64,000 nt of DNA from Hymenobacter sp. IS2118 (GCF_000715495.1 NZ_JNLX01000034.1:1-64000); one strand, 5' to 3'. Counted from the first letter of the stretch, positions 41,490 through 50,515 are shown. Numbers and translations: made by a program. The notes: generated from the sequence alone by a model not told the origin.

Positions 41490-42242
41490 TCATTCCTGGG
41501 CTGCTTTTGCAAACAATTGGCCCACCCAGGGCCAGTTTACCACCTGCCAGAACGCGGCTACGTAATCGGCCCGCTTGTTCTGGTACTGCAAGTAGTAAGC
41601 GTGCTCCCAGACATCAAGCCCCAGCAGCGGGGTGCCGCGCCGGATGCCGGGCAGGTCCATGAGTGGATTATCCTGATTGGGCGTGCCGGACACGAACAGC
41701 TTCCCGGCCGGGTCGCAGTTGAGCCAGGCCCAGCCGGAGCCGAAGCGGCCGGTAGCGACGGCCGTGAATTCAGCCTTAAACTGGTTGAACGAGGTAAAGT
41801 CCCGCGTCAGGGCCGCGGCCAGCGGCCCGGTGGGCAACCCGCCCCCCACCCCGGCAGCTGCCAGCTGCGGCCAAAACAACGAGTGGTTGTAGTGCCCGCC
41901 GGCGTTGTTGCGCACGGCATCGGGCAGTTGGCTGGCGGTGGCGCACAGCTGCTCCAGGGTCAGGTTGGCACGGGGAGTATTCGCCAGCGCCTCGTTGAGT
42001 CGGGAGACGTAGGTTTTGTGGTGCGCGTCGTGGTGGATTTCCATGGTGCGCGCGTCGAAGTGCGGGGCCAGCGCGCCAAAAGCATACGGCAGCGGCGGCA
42101 GCCCAAAGGGACCGGGGGCCACCGGCCTGGCGCGTGCTTCGGCCAGCAGCTGCTCGGCGTGGGTGCGGGCCAGCAGCGCCGGCCCAACCAAAGCCCCAAC
42201 TGCTGCCAGCAAGCCCCGGCGCATAAAATCTCGTTTTTGCAT
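41490..42242 (-). CDS. sodB: Exported Fe/Mn superoxide dismutase
   Basis: A 250-residue enzyme that dismutates superoxide. Start 42242 gives an N-terminal signal with twin arginines (KRDFMRRGLLAAVGALVG). The mature part has metal ligands in MEIHHDAHHKTYV, AGGHYNHSLFW and GLDVWEHAYYLQY (D and H), and GSGWAWL. The family is normally cytoplasmic, so export points to defence of the periplasm. Fe versus Mn cannot be decided. It lies 29 bases downstream of a MarR-type regulator gene on the same strand. Confidence 0.9.
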   Translation of the reverse strand: MQKRDFMRRGLLAAVGALVGPALLARTHAEQLLAEARARPVAPGPFGLPPLPYAFGALAPHFDARTMEIHHDAHHKTYVSRLNEALANTPRANLTLEQLCATASQLPDAVRNNAGGHYNHSLFWPQLAAAGVGGGLPTGPLAAALTRDFTSFNQFKAEFTAVATGRFGSGWAWLNCDPAGKLFVSGTPNQDNPLMDLPGIRRGTPLLGLDVWEHAYYLQYQNKRADYVAAFWQVVNWPWVGQLFAKAAQE

Positions 42243-42271
42243 GGCGTGGGTTGAAATAAAAGGGAACGGTA

Positions 42272-42904
42272 TCAGGCCGGCCCGATTTCGTGTTCGGGGC
42301 AGTCGAGGCGCAGCTGCGCCCCTTCCAAGGGGATTTGCAGCAGGTGGCAAAAGTGTCCACTGTCTGGCTGCTGCCCATAAAACCGACAGGAAAAACACAT
42401 GCGCTGCACCGGAATCACGCCGGCCTGCTGTAGCTCATCAATCACCCCGAATAGGCTTTGGTACAGGCTTAGCTTTTGGCGGGCCGGCAGGCGGGCCACC
42501 GGCTGGTGCAGCGGCCCGGCAAACTGGCTGGCGCGGTCGGCCAGTTCCCGGCCGCCGGGCGTGAGTTGCAGGGAGTGGCTGCGCAGGTCGGCCGGGTCGG
42601 CGTGGCGCTGCACCAACTGCTTGTGTTCGAGGGTTTTCACGGCCTCGCTCACGGTCGGGCGGCTCACGTGGTACTCGCGGGCCAGGTGGCTCACGGTGTC
42701 CTGGCCGGGCCGGTGAAACCGCAGAAACACCAGCAGCTGCAGCTGCAAGGGGCTCAGTCCTTCCCCGGTGGCCTGCTGCCAGAGCAAGAGCCGGAACACC
42801 CCGCTCAGCCGCTCCAGCGCGGCCACAATTTTGCGGTCCACGCTGGGCGGGTGGTTTTGCTGGTCGGGGTCGAAGGGCGTGTTGGGGGCGGGTTCAGCAG
42901 TCAC
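42272..42904 (-). CDS. MarR-type regulator with Cys-rich C-terminal motif
   Basis: A ~210-residue winged-helix regulator (PLQLQLLVFLRFHR, DTVSHLAREYHVSRPTVSEA, LEHKQLVQRHADPADLRSHS). The C-terminal tail holds CFSC, FCHLL and LDCPEHE: four Cys plus His, a likely metal or redox site. GTG 42904 overlaps the rof stop by 11 bases; ATG 42940 is the alternative. With downstream superoxide dismutase and nearby globin genes, a redox- or NO-sensing repressor of this group is plausible. Confidence 0.8.
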   Translation of the reverse strand: MTAEPAPNTPFDPDQQNHPPSVDRKIVAALERLSGVFRLLLWQQATGEGLSPLQLQLLVFLRFHRPGQDTVSHLAREYHVSRPTVSEAVKTLEHKQLVQRHADPADLRSHSLQLTPGGRELADRASQFAGPLHQPVARLPARQKLSLYQSLFGVIDELQQAGVIPVQRMCFSCRFYGQQPDSGHFCHLLQIPLEGAQLRLDCPEHEIGPA

Positions 42905-43175
42905 AAGTGAAGTCCAGGTAGTGGCGAAAAGGCGGCGCAAACGTGCCGTTCACGTTCACCACCCGGTCGAGCCGGATTCGCTCGCCGGTGCCGATGACGA
43001 GGTACTCGGCCAGCCCGTCGGCGTGCCGCTCGCTGGTCAGGTCTTTGAGCAGCGTCGTCACGGTGGTGAACTCCCAAAGGTCGGTGAAGTATTGCAGGTG
43101 CGAGTAGGTGCGCCACGTGATGGTGGCTTCCAGCAGGTCGTGAAACGCACAGTCGATGGGCTGGTACGGCAGCAT
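42894..43175 (-). CDS. Rof-like Rho-binding antiterminator
   Basis: A 93-residue small beta protein (MLPYQPIDCAFHDLLEATIT, then EYLVIGTGERIRLDRVVNVN). This is the Rof/YaeO pattern: an acidic SH3-like fold that binds Rho and blocks termination. ATG 43175 gives the family N-terminus; the earlier frame is not supported. It overlaps the MarR gene, so the two are co-translated. An odd tail (YLDFTCDC) adds two Cys. Confidence 0.8.
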   Translation of the reverse strand: MLPYQPIDCAFHDLLEATITWRTYSHLQYFTDLWEFTTVTTLLKDLTSERHADGLAEYLVIGTGERIRLDRVVNVNGTFAPPFRHYLDFTCDC

Positions 43176-43201
43176 GGGTTGGGAGGGTAAAGCAGGGGTG
43201 C

Positions 43202-43465
43202 CTACTGGCACCCCTGCATTTCGATGATATAGTAACCCTTCAGCTGGAGAGCAGCTTCCATTTCCAGGGTCGGCTGCTCGACGTGGCAAAAGGCGCACTC
43301 CTGGGCCGTCAGCGCCAGTCCTTCCTGGCCCTTGCTTTTCAGGTACTCGCGGCCGTAGCCGTAAATGGTTTCTTTATTCGTGAGCGTGTCGGGCACCAGA
43401 ATATCGAAGTGCATCACGCTGCTGTCCTTTTTGCGGACGTAGGTATCGTAAACGGCGACTCCCAT
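43202..43465 (-). CDS. DUF2024 family protein
   Basis: An 87-residue protein: VAVYDTYVRKKDSSVMHFDI, ETIYGYGREYLKSKGQEGLA, ECAFCHVEQPTLEMEAALQL, GYYIIEMQGC. This is the full DUF2024 pattern with its CxxC/H and terminal Cys. Function is unknown. It lies 33 bases downstream of the protoglobin gene on the same strand, and the family is often seen near nitrogen-oxide genes (from general knowledge). Confidence 0.88.
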   Translation of the reverse strand: MGVAVYDTYVRKKDSSVMHFDILVPDTLTNKETIYGYGREYLKSKGQEGLALTAQECAFCHVEQPTLEMEAALQLKGYYIIEMQGCQ

Positions 43466-43497
43466 GATAGTACAACAGTTAAACCAAGTGAGAAAAA

Positions 43498-44079
43498 TCA
43501 GAATTGCCCCTCTTTCACGTAGGGGTAGCTCCAGAGCGTGGCGGTGAGGGTGACGGCCTTGAACCAGGCACCGTACATGGCCTCCACTTCGGCCTCCGTG
43601 TGCCCGCCGTTTTGCAGGAACGACTTGATGGTGACCGTGAGCGGCACGACGAAGGCCGTGAGGTAGCGCAAATGAATGAGCGGCTCGGCGGCGGCGTGGT
43701 CGGTCGCATTCTTTTTGGCGGCGGTGTGACGCAGGCCGATTTCGTGCTGGTAGTCGAGCCACTGCTGGTCGTAGGGCCGGTTGCAGACATCCAGAATCCA
43801 CTGCCCGAACCGGGCCCGGACGCGGGCCAGGTAGTTGCCGTCGGGCTGCTGATTGAGCGAAAAGTAGCGCAGCAAGTGCGGGTGAGCGCCGACGAAGCCG
43901 TACCACACGTCGAGGATGGCATCGGTTTGCGGGGCCAGCACCTGGCCGGCCATACGCAGCGCCTGTTCGTCGTCGGCCGAAAAAAGCACCGTTTGCTTGA
44001 GCAAATCCAGCTCTTCGAGCGAGACGGGTGAGCGGCTGACCTGCCCGTAGGCGTAGCCGGGGATGGTGGGGTTTTCCAT
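43498..44079 (-). CDS. Protoglobin
   Basis: A 193-residue single-domain globin-sensor-type protein: SLEELDLLKQTVLFSADDEQ, ILDVWYGFVGAHPHLLRYFS, CNRPYDQQWLDYQHEIGLRH, HLRYLTAFVVPLTVTIKSFL. Start 44079 (MENPTIPGYAYG) is the conserved beginning. Without an output domain it should bind a gas ligand (O2, NO or CO) directly. It is part of the minus-strand stress group with DUF2024, Rof, MarR and superoxide dismutase genes. Confidence 0.88.
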   Translation of the reverse strand: MENPTIPGYAYGQVSRSPVSLEELDLLKQTVLFSADDEQALRMAGQVLAPQTDAILDVWYGFVGAHPHLLRYFSLNQQPDGNYLARVRARFGQWILDVCNRPYDQQWLDYQHEIGLRHTAAKKNATDHAAAEPLIHLRYLTAFVVPLTVTIKSFLQNGGHTEAEVEAMYGAWFKAVTLTATLWSYPYVKEGQF

Positions 44080-44179
44080 GAGAATGGGGGTAAAAAGGTG
44101 AAAAAATTGGTGTAACAAGCTGGCCCGGCTCCGGCCGAAAGGCGGGCAAACACGGGCGTTGTGCGGTAAAAGGGAGCGG

Positions 44180-44434
44180 TTACGGGACGACCGGCGGGGT
44201 GCGCCAGTAATCGTTGGCGGCAGCGATGGTGGCGAATTCCGCCGCGACGGTCTGGCCAATGGCAATGAGCATCCGCGGGTCGTCGGCGTAGATGGCCCGT
44301 TGCCGCTGCCGGATTTCGGCGTCGGGCTGGGTGAGCTTGATGATGAGGCGCGCCAGTTTGACGGCGAGCTGGCGGCCTTCTTCCGGCGTGGCCGTGCGCA
44401 GGCTGTTGCCGGGCACGAGCTGCAAATCAGACAT
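44180..44434 (-). CDS. Small hypothetical protein
   Basis: An 84-residue helical protein (MSDLQLVPGNSLRTATPEEG start). No family is recognised and there is no signal peptide. It lies 11 bases downstream of the exported-protein gene and 100 bases upstream of the protoglobin gene, so it is probably co-transcribed with the stress group. Confidence 0.55.
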   Translation of the reverse strand: MSDLQLVPGNSLRTATPEEGRQLAVKLARLIIKLTQPDAEIRQRQRAIYADDPRMLIAIGQTVAAEFATIAAANDYWRTPPVVP

Positions 44435-44445
44435 GGCGGCAGCGC

Positions 44446-45216
44446 TTATTTCGCGGCCACCGTGTAGGGCAGCGAGAGGTTGCCCGACATCACCCCGTAC
44501 ACCTGGTACACGCCGAGCATGGGCCGGTTCTTATCCGAGGCGTTAACCTCCATGTAGCAGGTAACGAGGTCGAATTTGAAGTCGCGTCGGTGGTTGATGC
44601 GGTCGAGCGGCACCACGGCCCGCCCGGTGTTGCCCTTCATGGTGACGGTGAAGCCCGGCGAGTCCATGTACATGCCCATGCCGGGCGTGCTGGTGGGCGG
44701 CATTTTGGGGGCGGCGGCTGGGCTCATATTGTCCATGCCGGCCATTGCCTTCATCGCACCAAACTCCTTGACCGAGAAGCCGCCCGCCACGCGGCTGTCC
44801 TTGATGAGCACCACCCAGTGGGCGTGCCACACCAGCCCGTCGTTGTTGTAGTCGCCGTCGCCGTTTTCGTCCCACAGCGGGGTGTCCTCAAAATCGGGGT
44901 GCGACGTCAGGGCCAGGGCCACGATGCCCTCGGTGGCGGCCATGCCAATGTCGGTCGACTTGAGCGTGGTCGGGAACACGTAGCCGAGCACGGGCGCGCC
45001 GTCGGTTTTGCCGGCCGGCCGCGGCTGGGTTTTGCCAGCGCTGCCCGCTACCTGGAATTCGAATACGAGCGTTTCCAGCTCGGGCAGGTAATTGACGGTC
45101 GCCTTTTTAGGCGTGTAGTCGGCCGAGGCGTAGGCCTTGCCGGCGGCGGCTGATTGCGCCCGGCCAGCAGTAGCGAAAGCGCTGAGCAGGGCCAGCGTAA
45201 GAACGGATTTTTTCAT
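44446..45216 (-). CDS. Exported hypothetical protein
   Basis: A 256-residue protein with a signal peptide (MKKSVLTLALLSAFATAGRAQ) from ATG 45216. The middle has an Asp-rich calcium-like loop (DENGDGDYNNDG), then HAHWVVLI and a Met/Pro-rich patch (AMAGMDNMSPAAAPKMPPTS, GMGMYMD). A Met/His-rich exported protein could bind copper, but this is inference. It is the first gene of the minus-strand group. Confidence 0.7.
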   Translation of the reverse strand: MKKSVLTLALLSAFATAGRAQSAAAGKAYASADYTPKKATVNYLPELETLVFEFQVAGSAGKTQPRPAGKTDGAPVLGYVFPTTLKSTDIGMAATEGIVALALTSHPDFEDTPLWDENGDGDYNNDGLVWHAHWVVLIKDSRVAGGFSVKEFGAMKAMAGMDNMSPAAAPKMPPTSTPGMGMYMDSPGFTVTMKGNTGRAVVPLDRINHRRDFKFDLVTCYMEVNASDKNRPMLGVYQVYGVMSGNLSLPYTVAAK

Positions 45217-45408
45217 GGAGCACAAAGCTTTTGGTGGTGAATAACCTGACAAAAGTAGTTGGCACTCCTAACTAAATTATCTATTCCAGAGGCTGGACCA
45301 GACCCTAAATAAATTGTGGTCCATCCCGCTGATTTGTGAGATGCAACTCTCGGAGCGTGGTGGCGTGGGAAGCGGCTTACGGGCGTACACCGCCTAGCTG
45401 ATGCTCAA

Positions 45409-45831
45409 TCAGAAGATTGAACCCAGTGCCACGGCCTCCGCGTTGGGTGACGCGAGTTGAATAAGTTGAATGAGGACAACGTTCAGGTCGCGTAAGCTGG
45501 CAATAAGCTGCCCCTGGGCATCGGGTATGGGGTCGCGTACTGGCACGGCACCGTGGGCCAGGGCGTAGTCGAACAACTGCTGTAAATCGGCAGTGACCAA
45601 GTTTAGGTGAAAGGCAGGTGGGTCGGACAGAAACGAGTTGAGCCGGCGCGGGCCGAAGGCGTCTTCCTGCACGTCGTGGGCAGCTAAAACCAGGCGCTGG
45701 CCGGGCACATCGAGGCGGGCAGCAGTGGCATCAGCGCTGAGGATGGCGGCGAAGCCGAACACCTGGCGGTACCATTCGCAGGTTTGCCAGACGTTGGGCA
45801 CGTGGATGGTGAAGTAGCGTAGGGCAATCAT
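45409..45831 (-). CDS. VOC (glyoxalase/bleomycin-resistance-like) protein, paralogue 2
   Basis: A 140-residue VOC protein from ATG 45831 (MIALRYFTIHVPNVWQT). It is closely related to the protein at 35752-36180: the same HVPNVWQT, SADATAARLDVP, RRLNSFL and GAVPV.DP.PDA.G strings. This points to a recent duplication about 9.5 kb apart, with the copies on the same strand. It differs at the C-terminus (ASPNAEAVALGSIF). Function is unknown. Confidence 0.82.
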   Translation of the reverse strand: MIALRYFTIHVPNVWQTCEWYRQVFGFAAILSADATAARLDVPGQRLVLAAHDVQEDAFGPRRLNSFLSDPPAFHLNLVTADLQQLFDYALAHGAVPVRDPIPDAQGQLIASLRDLNVVLIQLIQLASPNAEAVALGSIF

Positions 45832-45903
45832 GCGGAGAGAAAAACAGAATGGCAGCCAAGCGGGGTTGCCGGCACGGGGCACCTGCTGCGGCTGTGCGGC
45901 CAG

Positions 45904-48288
45904 CTAAAACGTAACCCGGTAGAAGGGCACGGGCAGAAAACCCTGTTGGTTGGCCGTGCCGATGCGGTTGGTGCGCGGGTTGTAGGCCTGCTGGAAGATG
46001 TTTTCCCGGTTGGTGACGTTCTGCAAGTCCACGGCGATTTCGTGGGTGAGGCGGGCGCGGTTGATTTTGTAGCCCAGCTTGATGTCGGTCCGGAAGTAGG
46101 CCGGCTGCTGCTCGCTAAAGGCCTGGTCGACGCGAAACACCGGCCGGCGGGTGGCGGCGGAGGCGTTGAAGTCAATCGGCGTGAAATACCGGCCGCCGGT
46201 GGTGGCCGCCCGTAAGCTCAGCGTCAGCGTATTCTCGCGGCGGCCCACCCGAAACTCGCGGCCCGCCAGCGCGTTGGCCGCGTAGCCCGTGTTGAAGGGC
46301 GTGTTGCGGGAAATGCCGTCGCTGCCCTTGTAGGTAGAGCTGAAGACGGACGTGGTGAGCAGGAAGTAGTAGCCTTTGGCGAAGCTGCGCTCCAGGGTCA
46401 GCTCGCCGCCGTAGTTGCGGCCGGTGCCCTCGTTCACGAGGTTGCCCCGGTTGATGCGCTCAAAATCAGCCCCTTCCGTTAGCAGCGAGTAGGAGCTGGG
46501 GGTGCGCTCCACGGGGGCGTCGAACAGCCACTGGTGGTAGCCTTCGAGGCGCAGGCGCACGTTTTCGGTGAGCTGGCGGTCGTAGGCCAGCACCGCGTGG
46601 TGGCTGCGGGTGAAGCCCAACTGCTGGTTGGTGCGGGCCACGGAGCCATTAGCCTGCCGGCTCTGGTAAGCGTAAGTAACCAGGGTCTGAATGTTGCTGT
46701 GCAGGCCGTAGGCCGCGCTTAACGTACCGGCCGGGCCGACCTGGTACTGTACCCCGGCGCGGGGCTCCACCACGGTGCTGCCGTTCAGCTCGAAGCGTGT
46801 GGCGCTGAGGCCGGCGTTGAGCGAGAGCCGGTCGGTGAAGCGGTGCTTCCACTGCGCGTAGAGCTGCGAGAGGGCCGTGTTGTCCTGCACATCACGCTCC
46901 ACGCTTGGGGTCGGGTAGGTGTAGCCGCTGCTGAAATCGTACTGCAGCAAGTCCACAATCAGCCCGGCCGACACCCGGTCGCGGGCGCTGAGCTTGTGGG
47001 CCACCGAGAGGTTGGCCGACAGCTTGTCCTGGGTGTAGTCCACGCTGTACTGCGGAATTTCGGCGCTGATGAGGCCGCCACGGTAGAGCACCGTGTCCTG
47101 GTCGTAGCGCTGGGTGGTGCGGGAACCCGACAGCACCAGCCGGCCCACGGTGCGGTCGGTGAAGCGGTGCTCGTAGCTGGCGGCCCCGACCCCAGTCATG
47201 AAGCGCGGCCGGCCGTTGTTGTTTTCGTCGCCGAACACGCCGGCCTGGGTCGTGTCCACGTCCTGGCCCAGGAACGTGATGCGACTGCTGCCGCCCAGCA
47301 CCCAGGCGCTGAACGTGCCCCGCGCGCCCACCGGCACGTCGGTTTTGAAAGTCAGGTCCTGGTACTCAGGCGTCCCCACCACGTCGAAGCCCACCGCCTT
47401 GACGGCCGAGAACACCGAGTACCGGTAATTGATGAGGTACGAGGCCTTGGAGTTCTTGCTATAGGGGCCCTCCGCCCCGATTTCCAGACCATTGAAGCCC
47501 ACCTGGCCCAGAAACTCGCGCTTCTCGTCGTTGCCCTTGCGCAGGCGCAGGTCGAACACCGAGCCCAGGGCGTTGGCGTATTCGGCCGGGAAAGCGCCGG
47601 TGAGGAAGTCGGACTTGGCCAGCAGGTTGTTGTTGAGCAGACTCACCGGGCCGCCCGTGGTGCCCACGGCCCCGAAGTGGTTGGGGTTGGGGATGTTCAC
47701 GCCGTCGAGGCGCCAGAGCAGCGAGGCCGGCGAGTTGCCGCGCACCACGATGTCGTTGCGCGAGTCGTTGGCGCTGCCCACGCCGGCAAAGTTCTGGGCC
47801 ATGCGGGCCGGGTCGCCGAGGCTGCCGGCGTAGCGGTTGGCTTCGAGCGGCGAAAACGGCCGGGCCGAGACGGTGGCCATCTCGTTGTTGGGCACCCGCT
47901 GGTCTTCGCCGCGCTTGTACACCACCTGCACCTCGTCGAGCTTGGTCAGGCGCTCGGTCAGGCTCAAGTTCAGCACCACTTCCTTGCCCGCGTTTACCGT
48001 CACTTCGTTCAGGAAAAGGTCTTCGTAGCCCACGCTCGTCACGCGGAGCCTGACGCGGCCCACCGGCACGCCGGTCAGCCGGAAGCGGCCCTCGGCGTCG
48101 GTGGTGCCGCCCAGCGCCGGCTCCGCGCCGACGACGATGACCGTCGCGCCAATCACGGGCGCCTGGGCCCCGGCATCGAGGATGGTGCCACGCACGGTCT
48201 GGGTGGGGCCGGCCGATTGGGCGCGGGCACCGGGTTGCGCCAGGGCCGTGCCCAGCAGTACGCACAGAAGTAAAAGGACAGTTCGCAT
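45904..48288 (-). CDS. TonB-dependent receptor with carboxypeptidase-regulatory N-terminus
   Basis: A 794-residue outer-membrane receptor. Signal peptide (MRTVLLLLCVLLGTALAQPG), CarboxypepD_reg-like domain at about 30-110 (TVRGTILDAGAQAPVIGATV), plug at about 130-250 (RNDIVVRGNSPASLLWRLDG) and a C-terminal beta-barrel ending in F (GFLPVPFYRVTF). It takes up a substrate energised by TonB. No SusD or DUF4249 partner is adjacent, so the ligand (siderophore, metal or other) is unknown. Confidence 0.92.
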   Translation of the reverse strand: MRTVLLLLCVLLGTALAQPGARAQSAGPTQTVRGTILDAGAQAPVIGATVIVVGAEPALGGTTDAEGRFRLTGVPVGRVRLRVTSVGYEDLFLNEVTVNAGKEVVLNLSLTERLTKLDEVQVVYKRGEDQRVPNNEMATVSARPFSPLEANRYAGSLGDPARMAQNFAGVGSANDSRNDIVVRGNSPASLLWRLDGVNIPNPNHFGAVGTTGGPVSLLNNNLLAKSDFLTGAFPAEYANALGSVFDLRLRKGNDEKREFLGQVGFNGLEIGAEGPYSKNSKASYLINYRYSVFSAVKAVGFDVVGTPEYQDLTFKTDVPVGARGTFSAWVLGGSSRITFLGQDVDTTQAGVFGDENNNGRPRFMTGVGAASYEHRFTDRTVGRLVLSGSRTTQRYDQDTVLYRGGLISAEIPQYSVDYTQDKLSANLSVAHKLSARDRVSAGLIVDLLQYDFSSGYTYPTPSVERDVQDNTALSQLYAQWKHRFTDRLSLNAGLSATRFELNGSTVVEPRAGVQYQVGPAGTLSAAYGLHSNIQTLVTYAYQSRQANGSVARTNQQLGFTRSHHAVLAYDRQLTENVRLRLEGYHQWLFDAPVERTPSSYSLLTEGADFERINRGNLVNEGTGRNYGGELTLERSFAKGYYFLLTTSVFSSTYKGSDGISRNTPFNTGYAANALAGREFRVGRRENTLTLSLRAATTGGRYFTPIDFNASAATRRPVFRVDQAFSEQQPAYFRTDIKLGYKINRARLTHEIAVDLQNVTNRENIFQQAYNPRTNRIGTANQQGFLPVPFYRVTF

Positions 48289-48395
48289 GGCGAAAGCAGG
48301 TTGTTGGTTAGAAGTGAGGAGGGTTTTGGGGAGGGGCGGCGGGCTTGCGCGTCAGCAGCCCGGTTCTGGCAGCTGGGGCGGGCAGGCCCTGCGCA

Positions 48396-48944
48396 TCAGG
48401 GGGTGTGCGGGTCGGCTTCGGCCGCCGCCTTGAGCTGCTGGAGCCACAGCCTGGAGCCCGCTTGCAGCCGGCTGCGGAAGCCCTTTTTCAGGAGCGAAAC
48501 CAGCAGGCCCCGCTGGCTTTCTTCCGTTATCACCAGCGTGACGTCGCCCTGGGGTACCAGGTGCCAGAAGTGGTACACCGTGACGCCGTACTTGCGCCCC
48601 CGCCACCCCAGCTGCCGCGGCGGGTCCACCAGCAACAGCGTGGAGGTAAGGTTGAGCTTGGTGGTGCGCCAGCGGAACCGCTCGCCGGCCCGCAGCGCAG
48701 CGGGCGGCTGCGCGGCCCGGACGAAATCGTAGTGCGCCGGCCAGCCGCCAATGTTGGTCAGCACCGCCCATACCTGCGCGGGTCCGGCCCGCACCACCAC
48801 CGTGTCGCGGGTTTGCACCGGTGCCCGCTCGTCAATGGCGGTGCGGGCGGCGGGGAGCTGAGCGGCGGCGGGCGTTGCCAGCGCGCCGACGAGCAAGAGA
48901 TGAACGGCCTGCCACCAGGCAGGTCTTAGTTCCAACGGGTCCAT
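48396..48944 (-). CDS. Exported START/polyketide-cyclase-like protein (SRPBCC)
   Basis: A 182-residue protein from ATG 48944 with a signal-like N-terminus (WWQAVHLLLVGALATPAAAQ). A SRPBCC helix-grip domain follows: TVVVRAGPAQVWAVLTNIGG, GERFRWRTTKLNLTSTLLLV, VTVYHFWHLVPQGDVTLVIT. SRPBCC pockets bind hydrophobic ligands; an exported form is less common. It overlaps the end of the Omp85-type gene by 19 bases, so the two are coupled. Confidence 0.75.
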   Translation of the reverse strand: MDPLELRPAWWQAVHLLLVGALATPAAAQLPAARTAIDERAPVQTRDTVVVRAGPAQVWAVLTNIGGWPAHYDFVRAAQPPAALRAGERFRWRTTKLNLTSTLLLVDPPRQLGWRGRKYGVTVYHFWHLVPQGDVTLVITEESQRGLLVSLLKKGFRSRLQAGSRLWLQQLKAAAEADPHTP

Positions 48945-50389
48945 AAATCTTTCTGCAGGTTGACGAAGAAGTTGGTTTCTCCTTGGGCGTTGCGGCTCAA
49001 GTTGAGGCGCACCACGGTGTTGTACCACGTGTTGATTTCCAGGCCCACGCCCGCGCTGCGCAGCAGGCGGTTGGCCAGCGGGTTGTCGAGCCGGTCGGGG
49101 TAGCGGTTGTAGATGCCGCCCCAGTCGGTGAAAGCATTCAGGTAGAGGTTGAGCGGCAGCGTGTTGAACTGCCGCCAGGGCACAAACCCCAGCTGCAGGG
49201 TGCGCCGCAGCAGCTGGCGTTTCACGTTGAGCCGGCCCGAAGCATAGGCCGAGCCGTTGACCACGTACAGCTCGTAGCCGCGCAGGTTGTCCTCCTCGTA
49301 GCCGATGCCGCGCAGCAGGTTGTAAGGCACGTCGGGGGTAGTCAGCACCATACTCTTGAACAGGTAGTTGGCGTACCACTTGCCACCCAGCGGGTAGTAG
49401 TCGCCGAAGGCCAGGCGCAGTTGCCAGCTGCGAAAGTTGTCGGCGGGCAGCACGCCCAGGCGGCGCACGTCCGCAATCAGGGCCCGGCCCTGCAGGGGGA
49501 AGTTGACGTTGTCGCGCCGGTCGTAGCGGAAGGTGTACCCCAGCGTGGTCACCTGCTGCCGCCGCGTCCCGCGCCGGCTCAGGTAATAGGGGTTCAGCTC
49601 GCGCAGGGCCGTGGTTGCCTCGGTCCGGCTGTAGCCCAGCTCCGCGTAGTGAAACACGTAGAAGCCCTGCCGGCGGCGCAGCATCAGCTGGGTTTCCAGC
49701 TGCGTCTGCAGCACGGCGTCGCGGTAAGCAAAGGCCAGTTGGTCGCCGAGCGTGTTGTAAGCCAGGCTGGACAAGGCCTGGTAGCGGGTTTCGGTGAACA
49801 GCCCGTACACGCCCTGCCGGTCCAGGTAAGGCACGTGGTAGCGCAGCGTCAACCGGTCGCTAAAGCCGGTTTCGGCCACAAACTCCAGCTTCTGCAGACG
49901 CCCGAACAGGTTTTCATGGTCGATGAAGAAGCCGTAGTTAAGGCGGCCCAGCTGGCTGCCCCGGTCCACCCACTCGTTCAGGTTACGGTCGTTGAGGCGG
50001 GCGTAGGGGGCGGCCCACACGTACCAGTTTTCTTTTACCACCACCCGCAGGGCGAGGAACGGCAGGCGGCTCGAATCGGCCTCCAGGCGCACCGACCCGA
50101 AGAGCTGGGTGTTGGCAATGCGCCGCTCGTTGGCCTGCAGGCGCGCTTGCAGCCCGGTCAGCCGTAGCGTATCGCCCACCCGCAGGTCCATTTCGCGCCA
50201 GATGATGAACTCCTTGGTGCGCCGGTTGCCGCTGATGCTGATGGAGTCGATGACGATGACGGGATAAGCTTGCCGAACAGCGGCCGTGACGCCGCCGGCC
50301 GCCGGGGGCACCGCGCCCCAGCCAGCCCCCGCCGACAGCACCAGCCACAGCCACAGCAGCACCGCACATCTACCCGAACACGTTTGCAT
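48926..50389 (-). CDS. Omp85-like outer-membrane barrel with a POTRA domain
   Basis: A 487-residue protein: signal peptide (LLWLWLVLSAGAGWGAVPPA), one POTRA-type domain (VIVIDSISISGNRRTKEFII, LRVGDTLRLTGLQARLQANE) and a C-terminal 16-strand-type barrel. It is shorter than BamA (which has five POTRAs). Members with one or two POTRAs export or insert other proteins or lipids; the exact role is unknown. A SRPBCC protein is coupled downstream. Confidence 0.82.
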   Translation of the reverse strand: MQTCSGRCAVLLWLWLVLSAGAGWGAVPPAAGGVTAAVRQAYPVIVIDSISISGNRRTKEFIIWREMDLRVGDTLRLTGLQARLQANERRIANTQLFGSVRLEADSSRLPFLALRVVVKENWYVWAAPYARLNDRNLNEWVDRGSQLGRLNYGFFIDHENLFGRLQKLEFVAETGFSDRLTLRYHVPYLDRQGVYGLFTETRYQALSSLAYNTLGDQLAFAYRDAVLQTQLETQLMLRRRQGFYVFHYAELGYSRTEATTALRELNPYYLSRRGTRRQQVTTLGYTFRYDRRDNVNFPLQGRALIADVRRLGVLPADNFRSWQLRLAFGDYYPLGGKWYANYLFKSMVLTTPDVPYNLLRGIGYEEDNLRGYELYVVNGSAYASGRLNVKRQLLRRTLQLGFVPWRQFNTLPLNLYLNAFTDWGGIYNRYPDRLDNPLANRLLRSAGVGLEINTWYNTVVRLNLSRNAQGETNFFVNLQKDLWTRWN

Positions 50390-50515
50390 AGAGGGCTTTA
50401 TCGCTGGATTTTCCAGCTTTTGACGAATCGAAAGTACCCGGGCATCCTGCCGCGAAGCAGTTACAGAGGTTGAGAAATCCAGCGGCGGGCGGACCGCCAG
50501 GCACCGCTACGCGGT

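Noticed and set aside
46843..48273. 476-codon plus-strand frame over a TonB receptor
   Set aside because: Antisense shadow of the receptor at 45904-48288.
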